Shown here: positions 44,556 to 51,795 of the stretch, in pieces
Layout of the letters: each line of letters begins with the position of its first letter
How positions within the stretch are numbered: position 1 is the first letter of the stretch
Assembly (NCBI GenBank): GCA_029287455.1
Contig: JARFRB010000124.1
Coordinates: 1-51,795, forward strand
Reading direction: 5' to 3'
Length of the DNA: 51,795 nucleotides
Source: Pelagibius litoralis
Lineage (GTDB): Bacteria > Pseudomonadota > Alphaproteobacteria > Kiloniellales > DSM-21159
The notes under the pieces: generated by a model
Seen by the model: the letters and a program-made list of their open reading frames with translations, nothing else
Databases searched by the model: none
What the model was told of the DNA's origin: nothing
Made by a program: the position numbers and the translations under genes

Positions 44556-45622
44556 CCCGCGCGGCTGCGGCGCAAAGGGGTCGAGGGTCGCCCCTGGCAT
44601 TGGCCGTCACCATGGGTGAACCGGCTGGCATCGGCGGCGAGATCCTGCTTAAGGCTTGGGCGGCGCGTGAAGGGGCGGGTTTGCCACCATTCTTCGCGAT
44701 CGACGATCCCGACCGCTTGCGCCAGGAAAGCGCCCGCCTGAACCAAGGCCTTGAGATCGCGGTCATCGAGCATCCCAAAGAGGCCCCCGAAGTCTTCTCC
44801 CGAGCTCTGCCTGTGTTGCCCTTGAGCCTTCCGATGCCGGTCGCGCCAGGCAAACCCGATGCCGGAAATGCAGCGACTGTCCTGACCTCGCTGCGGCGAG
44901 CGGTGGGCTTGGCGCGCGAGGGCTTGGCCAAGGGCGTCGTGACCAGCCCTATCCACAAGAAAGTGCTGTACACGGCGGGCTTCCGCCACCCCGGCCATAC
45001 GGAGTACCTGGCAGAGCTTCTAGACGCCCGCGGTCCCGCCGTCATGATGCTCGTCTGCCCGGGGCTGCGCGTCGTGCCGGTGACCGTGCACCTTGCATTG
45101 AAGCGCGCCATCGAGGCCTTGACGGAAGACGCGATCGTGCATGCCGGGTCCGTGACCCATGAAGCCCTGCATCGCGACTTCGGTATCGAGCGGCCACGGC
45201 TTGCCGTTGCGGGACTGAACCCGCACGCGGGCGAGTCCGGGAGTCTGGGCCGGGAGGAAATCGAGATCGTCGAACCGGCGATCGCCCAGCTCAGGGCCCT
45301 GGGAATCGACGCGGTCGGGCCGGCCCCAGCCGATACGCTGTTCCACGAGAAGGCGCGCGGTCGCTATGACGCGGCCCTTTGCCTCTACCACGATCAAGCT
45401 CTCATTCCGCTCAAGACCATCGACTTCGACCACGGCGTCAATGTCACGCTTGGACTGCCGATCGTGCGCACTTCTCCAGATCATGGCACGGCCTTGGACA
45501 TCGCCGGTCAGGGCATTGCCAGCCCATCGAGCTTGATGGCGGCGATCAGCTTGGCGGGCGAGATGGCGGAGCGGCGGGCCACAAGCGCCGTGGCGCCGGC
45601 AGCCCAATCCCGCCTTGCCTGA
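44552..45622 (+). CDS. pdxA: 4-hydroxythreonine-4-phosphate dehydrogenase
   Basis: A 356-residue enzyme of the deoxyxylulose-5-phosphate-dependent pyridoxal phosphate pathway. Recognised by [15 protein letters not shown], the metal-binding His in [12 protein letters not shown], and [23 protein letters not shown] near the end. The TTG start overlaps the surA stop (TTGA). The stop lies inside the ksgA reading frame by 8 bases. It is the third gene of the lptD operon. Confidence 0.96.
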   Translation: MTRAAAAQRGRGSPLALAVTMGEPAGIGGEILLKAWAAREGAGLPPFFAIDDPDRLRQESARLNQGLEIAVIEHPKEAPEVFSRALPVLPLSLPMPVAPGKPDAGNAATVLTSLRRAVGLAREGLAKGVVTSPIHKKVLYTAGFRHPGHTEYLAELLDARGPAVMMLVCPGLRVVPVTVHLALKRAIEALTEDAIVHAGSVTHEALHRDFGIERPRLAVAGLNPHAGESGSLGREEIEIVEPAIAQLRALGIDAVGPAPADTLFHEKARGRYDAALCLYHDQALIPLKTIDFDHGVNVTLGLPIVRTSPDHGTALDIAGQGIASPSSLMAAISLAGEMAERRATSAVAPAAQSRLA

Positions 45623-46463
45623 AGAACCGCTCCACCTGCCGCCCCTGCGGGAGGTGATTGCCCGCCATGGGCTGAGCGCGCGCAAGGGGCTGGGTCAGCA
45701 CTTTCTCTTCGATCTCAATCTCACCGGCCGCATCGCCCGGATGGCAGGTCCGCTGGAGAGCGGGACGACCATCGAGATCGGCCCCGGCCCGGGCGGCCTG
45801 ACCCGCGCTCTCTTAGCCGAAGGCGCGGCCAAGGTGATCGCCATCGAGAAGGACAAGCGCTGCCTTGATGCGCTCGGCGAAATCGGGGAAGCCGTCGGGG
45901 CGCGTTTGGAGGTGATAGAGGCGGACGCCTTGACCCAGGACCCCGCTAAACTTGGTCCTCCACCCCGCCGCATCGTCGCGAATCTGCCGTACAATATTTC
46001 AACCGCCCTGCTGATTGGCTGGCTTCGCTTGATCGCGAGCCAGCCGGACGCGCTGGAGTCTCTCACGCTGATGTTCCAGAAGGAGGTGGCGGAGCGGCTC
46101 GTGGCGCGGCCAAGAACAAAGAGCTATGGCCGCTTGGCGGTCATTTCCCAATGGCTCTGCGAAATTGCCCCACTGTTCGACATCCCGCCACGAGCCTTTG
46201 TGCCCCCGCCGAAGGTTGTCTCCACGGTGGTGCGTTTAGTCCCTCGCCCAGCCCCGCTCGCGCCCGCGCGATTTGCTTCTTTGGAAGCGATAACGGCCGC
46301 GGCCTTTGGTCAGCGAAGAAAGATGCTGCGCCAAAGCTTGCGAAGCCTGGGTAAGGATACCGCGGCCCTTATCGAGAAGGCTGGCGTGCAGGAGACAAAT
46401 CGCGCCGAAGACCTCCCGGTTCAGGACTTCTGCGCCCTCGCCCGCGCCTTCGACACGCTCTAG
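45615..46463 (+). CDS. rsmA: 16S rRNA dimethyladenosine transferase KsgA
   Basis: A 282-residue methyltransferase that dimethylates two adenines near the 3' end of 16S rRNA. The SAM site is [14 protein letters not shown], and catalytic NLPYNIS is present. The N-terminus [24 protein letters not shown] is typical, which supports the TTG at 45615 despite a poor ribosome site. It overlaps pdxA by 8 bases and is convergent with gmk, overlapping it by 4 bases. Confidence 0.96.
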   Translation: MPEEPLHLPPLREVIARHGLSARKGLGQHFLFDLNLTGRIARMAGPLESGTTIEIGPGPGGLTRALLAEGAAKVIAIEKDKRCLDALGEIGEAVGARLEVIEADALTQDPAKLGPPPRRIVANLPYNISTALLIGWLRLIASQPDALESLTLMFQKEVAERLVARPRTKSYGRLAVISQWLCEIAPLFDIPPRAFVPPPKVVSTVVRLVPRPAPLAPARFASLEAITAAAFGQRRKMLRQSLRSLGKDTAALIEKAGVQETNRAEDLPVQDFCALARAFDTL

Positions 46464-47101
46464 GCACCGCCGCGCAGATGCCGGACAAAGTCTCCCAAAC
46501 CGATCCGGCGGTCGCGCTTCAAGCGCTCGGCCACGAGGATAGCCTCCACCTGCGCGAGGGCTTCATCGAGATCGCGATTGACGATGATGTAGTCGTATTC
46601 GGCGTAATGGCTCATCTCGTCGGCCGCTTTGGCCATCCTCTGCTTGACCACCTCGTCACTGTCCTGGGCCCGCGCCCTCAACCGCGCCTCCAGCTCCGTC
46701 ATGGAGGGCGGCAGGATGAACACACTCACCAGGTCTTCGCGCGCACGCTCCGCGACCTGTTGAGTCCCTTGCCAATCGATATCGAACAGCACGTCCAGAC
46801 CTTGGGCTAGAGCCGCTTCGACCGGCACGCGCGGCGTTCCGTAACTGTTGCCGAACACCACGGCATGCTCCAGGAATTCCCCCTTCGCGACCATGTCGTC
46901 GAACTTCGCCGGCGCGACGAAGAAGTAATCGATGCCATCGGTCTCCCCGGGGCGCTTGGGCCGCGTGGTTGCCGAGATCGAGAGGCTGATATCGGAGTGA
47001 CGCGCGAGCAGACGGCGCGAGATCGTGGTCTTGCCTGCACCGGAGGGGGATGACAAAACCAGCATGAGCCCTCGGCGGCGGGTGCTTTGATCTTCCGTCA
47101 T
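46460..47101 (-). CDS. gmk: Guanylate kinase
   Basis: A 213-residue kinase converting GMP to GDP. The P-loop SPSGAGKT (18-25) and the GMP-binding [13 protein letters not shown] are clear, as is [11 protein letters not shown]. The ATG at 47101 is standard; an upstream in-frame extension overlaps yicC and has no support. It lies 11 bp downstream of yicC, a pair found in many bacteria. Confidence 0.96.
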   Translation of the reverse strand: MTEDQSTRRRGLMLVLSSPSGAGKTTISRRLLARHSDISLSISATTRPKRPGETDGIDYFFVAPAKFDDMVAKGEFLEHAVVFGNSYGTPRVPVEAALAQGLDVLFDIDWQGTQQVAERAREDLVSVFILPPSMTELEARLRARAQDSDEVVKQRMAKAADEMSHYAEYDYIIVNRDLDEALAQVEAILVAERLKRDRRIGLGDFVRHLRGGA

Positions 47102-47112
47102 CGCTTCAATCG

Positions 47113-48045
47113 TCACTCGATGTTTTGAGTTTGCTCGCGCAGTTGATCGATCGCGCTTTTGAGATCCAGCCCGATCCGCGTCAAGGCCACGTCGGCGGAT
47201 TTGGCGCAGAGTGTGTTGGCTTCGCGGTTGAACTCTTGGCACAGGAAGTCCAGCTTCCGGCCGATGGGGCCGCCTGCGTCAAGCAGCTCCCGCGCAGCTT
47301 CAAGGTGAGCCTCCAGCCGATCAAGCTCCTCGCGAACGTCCGCCTTACTCGCCAGCAAAGCCACTTCCTGGGAAAGCCTGTCTTCGGTAAGGGAGGGAGA
47401 GTCCTCCAGCAATTCCGCCACACGCGCCCGCAAGCGTTCGCCGAGTGCCCCCGGCTGCGCGGCGGCAGTCTCGCGCGCCGCGGCGGCAAGGCGCTGGATC
47501 TGATCCAAGAGCTCTCGGCTGAGGTCAGCCAACCGCCGCCCCTCTTCCGTACGATTCACGCTCAACGCCGCGAAGGCCGCCTGAAGGTCTTCGAGCACGG
47601 CGGCCTCGCGGGCCGCGTGTTCGGCCTCGTCGCCCTCCTCGTCAACCACCTCCATCACCCCGCGCAAGGCGAGCAAGCCGTCCAGGCGCGCGGGCTCCAC
47701 CGCGAGCCCCTTGCCGGTGAGCTCCGCTTGCGCCTCCGCGGCGAGCGAAGCGACCTGAGTCAGCACTTCCGGGTTAACTTGCAGCCGCGTGCGCGCCGGT
47801 CCTGCCTTCAGGGTCAAGGCGATCTGCAGACTGCCGCGCTTGAATATCTCGTTCGCCTTTTGCCGGACGCTGATTTCCAAGCCGTCCCAGCCGGGCGGCA
47901 AGCGTAAACGCAGGTCCAGGCCACGCCCATTGACGCTTTTCAGTTCCCAGACCCAAGTGTCGGTGCCATCGCCGCCCGCCACACGCGAAAAGCCCGTCAT
48001 CGAGGAGACGGATCCGCTGGTCTTACTGGCGCGGGTTTTCGGCAT
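47113..48045 (-). CDS. yicC: YicC family endoribonuclease-like protein
   Basis: A 310-residue protein of the YicC family, with SSMTGFSRV near the start, KSVNGRGLDLRLRLPPG and the C-terminal block ELDRLEAHLEAARELLDAGGPIGRKLDFLCQEFNREANTLCAKS, which is highly conserved. E. coli YicC has been reported to be a ribonuclease. The ATG at 48045 is chosen over an internal ATG (48000) because family members begin a few residues before MTGF. Pairs with gmk. Confidence 0.9.
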   Translation of the reverse strand: MPKTRASKTSGSVSSMTGFSRVAGGDGTDTWVWELKSVNGRGLDLRLRLPPGWDGLEISVRQKANEIFKRGSLQIALTLKAGPARTRLQVNPEVLTQVASLAAEAQAELTGKGLAVEPARLDGLLALRGVMEVVDEEGDEAEHAAREAAVLEDLQAAFAALSVNRTEEGRRLADLSRELLDQIQRLAAAARETAAAQPGALGERLRARVAELLEDSPSLTEDRLSQEVALLASKADVREELDRLEAHLEAARELLDAGGPIGRKLDFLCQEFNREANTLCAKSADVALTRIGLDLKSAIDQLREQTQNIE

Positions 48046-48189
48046 GAAGAGTCACACGATGTTGGCTCTGGCGGGGAGGGCACTATATCGACGCCGCGGC
48101 GGCGCAACAAGCGGGGCACGAGCGAACTTGGATGGCCGCGGCGGTCGCGAACTGATAGACCATCGATCCACTCAAGAGGAAAACGATCC

Positions 48190-48966
48190 ATGGCCAAGCG
48201 TGTCTCGGGACCGGCGCATCTTTCGATTACCGGCGCTTCAAGCGGGATCGGTGCCGCGCTCGCACGCGAATACGCCGCGCCGGGCGTGCGGCTGTCCCTC
48301 GCCGGGCGCGACCGAGAAAGGTTGGCGGACGTGGCACGGGACTGCCTTTCGAAGGGCGCCCAAGTGGATACCGCGAGCCTGGACGTCTTGGACGAAGCGG
48401 CCATGGCGGACTGGACTAGAGCGCGGGACAGCGCTCATCCCCTCGACCTGGTGATCGCGAACGCCGGGATCTCGGCCGGCACGGGCGGCAGTGGCGAGGA
48501 AGGGCCCGATCAAGCGCGGCGCATCCAAGCGGTCAATGTGGAAGGCGTGATGAACACTGTATTTCCCGCGATCGAGCTGCTGCGGGCCAGGGGCGCGGGA
48601 CAGATCGCCTTGATGTCCTCCTTGGCCAGCTTTCGCGGCTTTCCGGGTGCGCCCGCCTATTGCGCGTCGAAAGCCATGGTGAGGGTTTGGGGGGAAAGCC
48701 TGCGCGGCCATCTTGCCCCGTCCGGGGTGGGCGTGAGCGTGATCTGCCCTGGCTACGTCGAAAGCCCGATGACAGCGGTCAACACCTTCCCGATGCCTTT
48801 CCTCATGAGCGCGGAGAAAGCCGCCCGGATTATCCGCCGGGGCCTTTCCCGGAACCGCGCGCGGATTGCCTTTCCCTTCCCGACCTACCTGGCGGCCTGG
48901 CTGCTGGGGAGCCTTTCGCCTGGCCTGACGGACCCGCTGCTGCGGCGTCTGCCCGAGAAGTCCTGA
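48190..48966 (+). CDS. SDR family oxidoreductase
   Basis: A 258-residue classical short-chain dehydrogenase. The cofactor site is TGASSGIG (14-21), NAG is present, and the catalytic Tyr157 and Lys161 lie in YCASK. The C-terminal tail after FPFPTYLAAWLLGSLSPGL is hydrophobic, suggesting membrane contact as in DltE/YqjQ-like SDRs. The substrate is unknown. The stop is 17 bp before the oxidoreductase gene that follows on the same strand. Confidence 0.88.
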   Translation: MAKRVSGPAHLSITGASSGIGAALAREYAAPGVRLSLAGRDRERLADVARDCLSKGAQVDTASLDVLDEAAMADWTRARDSAHPLDLVIANAGISAGTGGSGEEGPDQARRIQAVNVEGVMNTVFPAIELLRARGAGQIALMSSLASFRGFPGAPAYCASKAMVRVWGESLRGHLAPSGVGVSVICPGYVESPMTAVNTFPMPFLMSAEKAARIIRRGLSRNRARIAFPFPTYLAAWLLGSLSPGLTDPLLRRLPEKS

Positions 48967-48983
48967 AGCGAGGAGGAAATCCG

Positions 48984-50018
48984 ATGCCAGGCAAGACGCG
49001 AATCGCAATCATGGGCGCCGGGCTGATCGGCCGCGTTCACGCCAAGCATGTGGCTCGGGAGGCGGAGCTGGTGGCGCTCGTCGATCCCGCGCCGGAAGCG
49101 GTGGCTTTGGCGGAAACCCACGCCGTGCCCCTTTACGCCTCACTGGAAGATCTATTTTCCGCCGACCGGCCCGATGGCGTGATCATCGCCACCCCCAACA
49201 GATTGCATGCCGAGAATGCCAGGGCCTGTATCGACGAGGGCATCGGCGTCTTGATTGAAAAGCCGATTTCCGATTCGGTGGCGGACGCGCAGGCCCTCGT
49301 GGACCATGCCGAGGCAGCCAAGGTGCCGATCCTGGTGGGTCACCATCGCCGGCACAATCCGATCATTCAGCGGGCACGGGCCTTCATCGAATCCGGTGCC
49401 TTGGGCAAGCTGGTGACGGTCAACGCAATGTGCTGGCTCTACAAGCCCGACGAGTACTTTCAGGTCGCCTGGCGAACGCAGCCTGGGGCGGGGCCGATCT
49501 TAATCAACCTGATTCACGACATCGACTTGCTGCGCTATCTCTGTGGCGAAGTTGTGGAAGTGCAAGCCCAGGCGGAGGTCAAGGGGCGCGGTCATGCGGT
49601 CGAGGACACAGCGGTCGCTACGCTGAAGTTCGAGAACCGCGCCCTGGGAACCGTGTCCGTTTCGGATGCGGCGGTGGCACCGTGGAGCTGGGAGCTCACG
49701 GCGGGCGAGAACCCGCTCTACCCCTTCACGGGCGCGAGCTGCTACACCTTGGGCGGCACCGGGGCCTCTCTTTCCCTGCCGGACCTGACCGTATGGCGCT
49801 ATGCGGACAGGAAAGCCTGGTCCGAGCCGATCTCGCACGATGTTTTGGAGGTCGTGCCAGAGGACCCCTTGGCGATCCAGATTCGCCATTTCGCGCAAGT
49901 TCTGCGCGGCGAAGCCGAACCGCTGGTTTCAGGGCGCGAAGGCTTGGCCTCCCTGAAAGTGCTTCTGGCAATCGCCAAAGCGGCGGCGGCGGGATCGACC
50001 GTCCGGCTTCAGGACTGA
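48984..50018 (+). CDS. Gfo/Idh/MocA family oxidoreductase
   Basis: A 344-residue NAD(P)-dependent sugar or inositol-type dehydrogenase. The Rossmann motif is IMGAGLIGRVHAKHV, and the EKP catalytic-lysine segment is IEKPISDSVADAQALVDHAEAAKVPILVGHHRRHNP. NLIHDIDLLRYLCGE holds the usual active-site His/Asp. The ATG at 48984 has a strong GAGGAGG site. The substrate is unknown. It is convergent with the ThiY-like gene (7 bp gap). Confidence 0.9.
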   Translation: MPGKTRIAIMGAGLIGRVHAKHVAREAELVALVDPAPEAVALAETHAVPLYASLEDLFSADRPDGVIIATPNRLHAENARACIDEGIGVLIEKPISDSVADAQALVDHAEAAKVPILVGHHRRHNPIIQRARAFIESGALGKLVTVNAMCWLYKPDEYFQVAWRTQPGAGPILINLIHDIDLLRYLCGEVVEVQAQAEVKGRGHAVEDTAVATLKFENRALGTVSVSDAAVAPWSWELTAGENPLYPFTGASCYTLGGTGASLSLPDLTVWRYADRKAWSEPISHDVLEVVPEDPLAIQIRHFAQVLRGEAEPLVSGREGLASLKVLLAIAKAAAAGSTVRLQD

Positions 50019-50025
50019 TAGTCAA

Positions 50026-50991
50026 TCAGTCGAGCGATATGGCGTAGCTCTCGAGCGGTGGGACGCTGTCCACGACACCGGCCGCCCGCAGGAAATCGGC
50101 AAAACGGCGATAGCGTCCAGCGTCCAGCGCGGCGGGGCGCAGCGCGAAGCGCGGCAGAGTGTCGTTCCAGGCCCGGCGGTTGAGCTCGTCGTCCAGGCCT
50201 TCCTTGTAGGACGCGAAGATCCTCCAGCTCTCTTCCGGATGATTGATCAGGTACTGGACGCCGCGCTCCACGGCCAGAAGAAAGCGTGGCAGGCGCGGGT
50301 CGGCAAGGTCCGCCCGATTGGCGATCAGGATCAATTCGTCGTAGGCCGGCACCCCGTGCTCTTCCGGAAAATAGGCGATGCCTTCGCGGCCCTCGAGCTC
50401 AAGTTGATTGAGCTCGAAGTTCCGGTATGCACCGATCACCGCGTCCACCTGGCCGGACAGCAGCGCTGGGCTCAAGCTGAAATTGACGTTGACGAGCTCG
50501 ACATCCTCCAACCCTAGCCCGGCCCCGTCCAGCATGGCGCCGAGCAGGGCATCCTCGAAGCCGCCGACGGAGAACCCCACCTTGCGGCCCCGCAAGTCCT
50601 GGAGCGAGGTGACGGGACCGTCCGCCAGGACAACCAAGCTGTTGAGAGGGGTGGCCACCAGCGTGCCGATGCGCGTCAGGGGCAGGCCAGCCGCCGCCTG
50701 AATGTGCAACTGGGGCTGATAGGAGACGGCGAGATCGGCTTGGCCGGCCGCCACGAGCTTCGGTGGATCGTTGGGGTCGGCGGGTTCGATCATCTCGACT
50801 TCAAGCCCGGCGTCGGCGAAGTATCCGCGCGCCTCGGCGATCACCAGGGGGCCGTGGTCCGGATTCAGGAACCAATCCAAGAGCAGTGTGAGCTTCTCCG
50901 CGGCCATGGCGGGCCGGGCGGGTAGCGAAGACAAACAAACCGCCAGACCGGCAATCGCGAGGGTCAGAAGGCTTCGACGAAAAAGGGTCAC
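50026..50991 (-). CDS. thiY: ThiY-like thiamine precursor binding protein
   Basis: A 321-residue ABC transporter substrate-binding protein of the NMT1/THI5-like family. A signal peptide (LTLAIAGLAVCLSSLPARPAMA) precedes LTLLLDWFLNPDHGPLVIAEARGYFADAGLEVEMIEPADPNDPPKLVAAGQADLAVSYQPQ, a close match to ThiY, which binds formylaminopyrimidine for the HMP part of thiamine. The start is GTG (50991). A TPP riboswitch lies just upstream, which supports the role. No thiX or thiZ (permease, ATPase) lies in the same transcript. Confidence 0.9.
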   Translation of the reverse strand: MTLFRRSLLTLAIAGLAVCLSSLPARPAMAAEKLTLLLDWFLNPDHGPLVIAEARGYFADAGLEVEMIEPADPNDPPKLVAAGQADLAVSYQPQLHIQAAAGLPLTRIGTLVATPLNSLVVLADGPVTSLQDLRGRKVGFSVGGFEDALLGAMLDGAGLGLEDVELVNVNFSLSPALLSGQVDAVIGAYRNFELNQLELEGREGIAYFPEEHGVPAYDELILIANRADLADPRLPRFLLAVERGVQYLINHPEESWRIFASYKEGLDDELNRRAWNDTLPRFALRPAALDAGRYRRFADFLRAAGVVDSVPPLESYAISLD

Positions 50992-51090
50992 GTTGCAAGG
51001 CTCCCATGTCTCACGCCGGCCGAAAAGGAATGGGAGCTTTCGCGGTTATACCGCTCAAGGGAAAAGCCAGTCTGGCCTTTCGCGCCTCTC

Positions 51091-51187
51091 GTCCTTCCCT
51101 GCGCCGGCATTATCCGGATCAGGTTCGAAGGGTCGTCGCGTCCGCCGCGATCTCTCAGCACCCTTGCGGGGCTCCCCTAGGAACGGT
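51091..51187 (-). promoter_or_regulatory. TPP riboswitch (THI element)
   Basis: On the minus strand the RNA has the conserved TPP aptamer: GGGGAGCC with CTGAGA in the first arm, and ACCC, GAACCTGAT, GGATAATGCC and AGGGA in the second. These are the diagnostic THI-box blocks in the right order. It is about 100 bases before the ThiY-like start. A short hairpin with TTTT (51062-51080) between aptamer and gene may be the terminator part of the switch; translational control is the alternative. Confidence 0.95.
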
Positions 51188-51303
51188 GAGAGTCTGCTGC
51201 CCAAGGCCGCCCCGGTCAAGGCTTGAGCGCAAAATTTCCCTGGGGCGAAAGATGCGAATCTCTCGTGCCACGGCGGGTCCGCTTGTGCTATGCACCTCGG
51301 ATC

Positions 51304-51795
51304 ATGAAGCACTATCTGGATTTCGAGAAACCCATCGCAGAGCTTGAAAGCAAGATCGAGGATCTGCGGCACCTGACCGACGGCGGGATCAACATCGCCG
51401 AAGAAGTGGGAAAGCTGCAGACCAAGGCCGATCGGCTTCTCAAGACGACCTATGGAAAACTCTCCCCTTGGCAGAAGTGCCAGGTGGCGCGCCATCCGGA
51501 GCGGCCGCATGTGAAGGATTACGTGGCCGGGCTGGTGGAGGACTTCACGCCCTTGGCGGGCGACCGCCTTTATGGCGAGGACGCGGCGATCATCGGCGGC
51601 CTTGGGCGATTGAACGGTTTTTCCTGCGTGTTTCTAGGGCAGGAAAAAGGGTCGGACACCTCAAGCCGCGTCGCCCATAACTTCGGCATGGCGCGGCCTG
51701 AGGGCTATCGCAAGGCCCAGCGCCTGATGCGACTGGCCGATCAATTCAAGCTTCCGCTGGTGACCCTGGTCGATACGCCCGGCGCCTATCCAGGC
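51304..51795 (+). CDS. accA: Acetyl-CoA carboxylase carboxyltransferase alpha, 5' part
   Basis: The first 164 codons of AccA, cut by the window end. MKHYLDFEKPIAELESKI and the YGKLSPWQKCQVARHPERP segment are typical of AccA, as are GGLGRLNG, GQEKGSDTSSRV and PLVTLVDTPGAYPG, where the window stops. AccA with AccD forms malonyl-CoA in the first step of fatty acid synthesis. The ATG at 51304 has a weak ribosome site. Confidence 0.96.
   Translation, partial: MKHYLDFEKPIAELESKIEDLRHLTDGGINIAEEVGKLQTKADRLLKTTYGKLSPWQKCQVARHPERPHVKDYVAGLVEDFTPLAGDRLYGEDAAIIGGLGRLNGFSCVFLGQEKGSDTSSRVAHNFGMARPEGYRKAQRLMRLADQFKLPLVTLVDTPGAYPG

Overview
The window reads as a chromosomal segment of a high-GC Gram-negative bacterium. 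An alphaproteobacterium, probably near Rhodospirillales/Kiloniellales, fits best by inference: an lptD-surA-pdxA-ksgA operon, an aa3-type cytochrome oxidase subunit IV microprotein, a DctB/DctD pair beside TRAP dctPQM genes, and a TPP riboswitch ahead of a ThiY-like protein. The left edge carries an Illumina Nextera adapter (bases 9-41), so this is the untrimmed end of a short-read contig. The right edge cuts accA.

Layout. Bases 42-1755: end of an AI-2E family membrane protein and a PRISE-type reductase. Bases 1860-8653 (minus strand): a PQQ module made of a two-gene ABC exporter, pqqA-B-C-D-E, a secreted PQQ-type sugar dehydrogenase and a c-type cytochrome. Bases 8760-11570: a stretch of visibly lower GC with a small secreted protein, a second PQQ-type dehydrogenase, the wreck of a cytochrome c gene and about 530 empty bases. 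Bases 11578-16401: TRAP transporter operon with an amidase and a small membrane protein. Bases 16536-17153: histone H1-like Lys/Ala/Pro repeat protein. Bases 17424-24037: dctB-dctD and a second TRAP system. Bases 24048-27946: small membrane proteins, a HAMP-adenylate cyclase and a secreted protein. Bases 28011-31355: aspT and a frameshifted aspD. Bases 31486-38308: MFS pump, a 72-aa protein, amino-acid-type binding protein, beta-carbonic anhydrase, orphan CoxIV peptide, ndk, ABC-F ATPase and a thioesterase. Bases 38379-38551: a large nested palindrome. Bases 38584-48045: holC and pepA, then lptD-surA-pdxA-ksgA, gmk and yicC. Bases 48190-51795: an SDR, a Gfo/Idh/MocA oxidoreductase, a ThiY-like protein under a TPP riboswitch, and the start of accA.

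How the genes work together. The left third appears built for periplasmic oxidation: PQQ is made from PqqA, may be exported by the ABC pair, loads secreted beta-propeller dehydrogenases and passes electrons to cytochrome c. The centre is an organic-acid uptake region, with two TRAP systems, the DctB/DctD regulators and an aspartate:alanine exchange operon whose decarboxylase is broken in this assembly. The right third is mostly core housekeeping: outer-membrane assembly, cofactor synthesis, rRNA methylation, nucleotide kinases and fatty acid synthesis.

No CRISPR array, tRNA, rRNA or intact transposable element was seen. The points most worth checking are an apparent CTG start in dctB, a GAFPGA variant in DctD, a PqqB without the usual Cys cluster, the aspD frameshift, hairpins between the binding-protein and permease genes of both TRAP operons, the nested palindrome, and a riboswitch that controls a lone binding protein.
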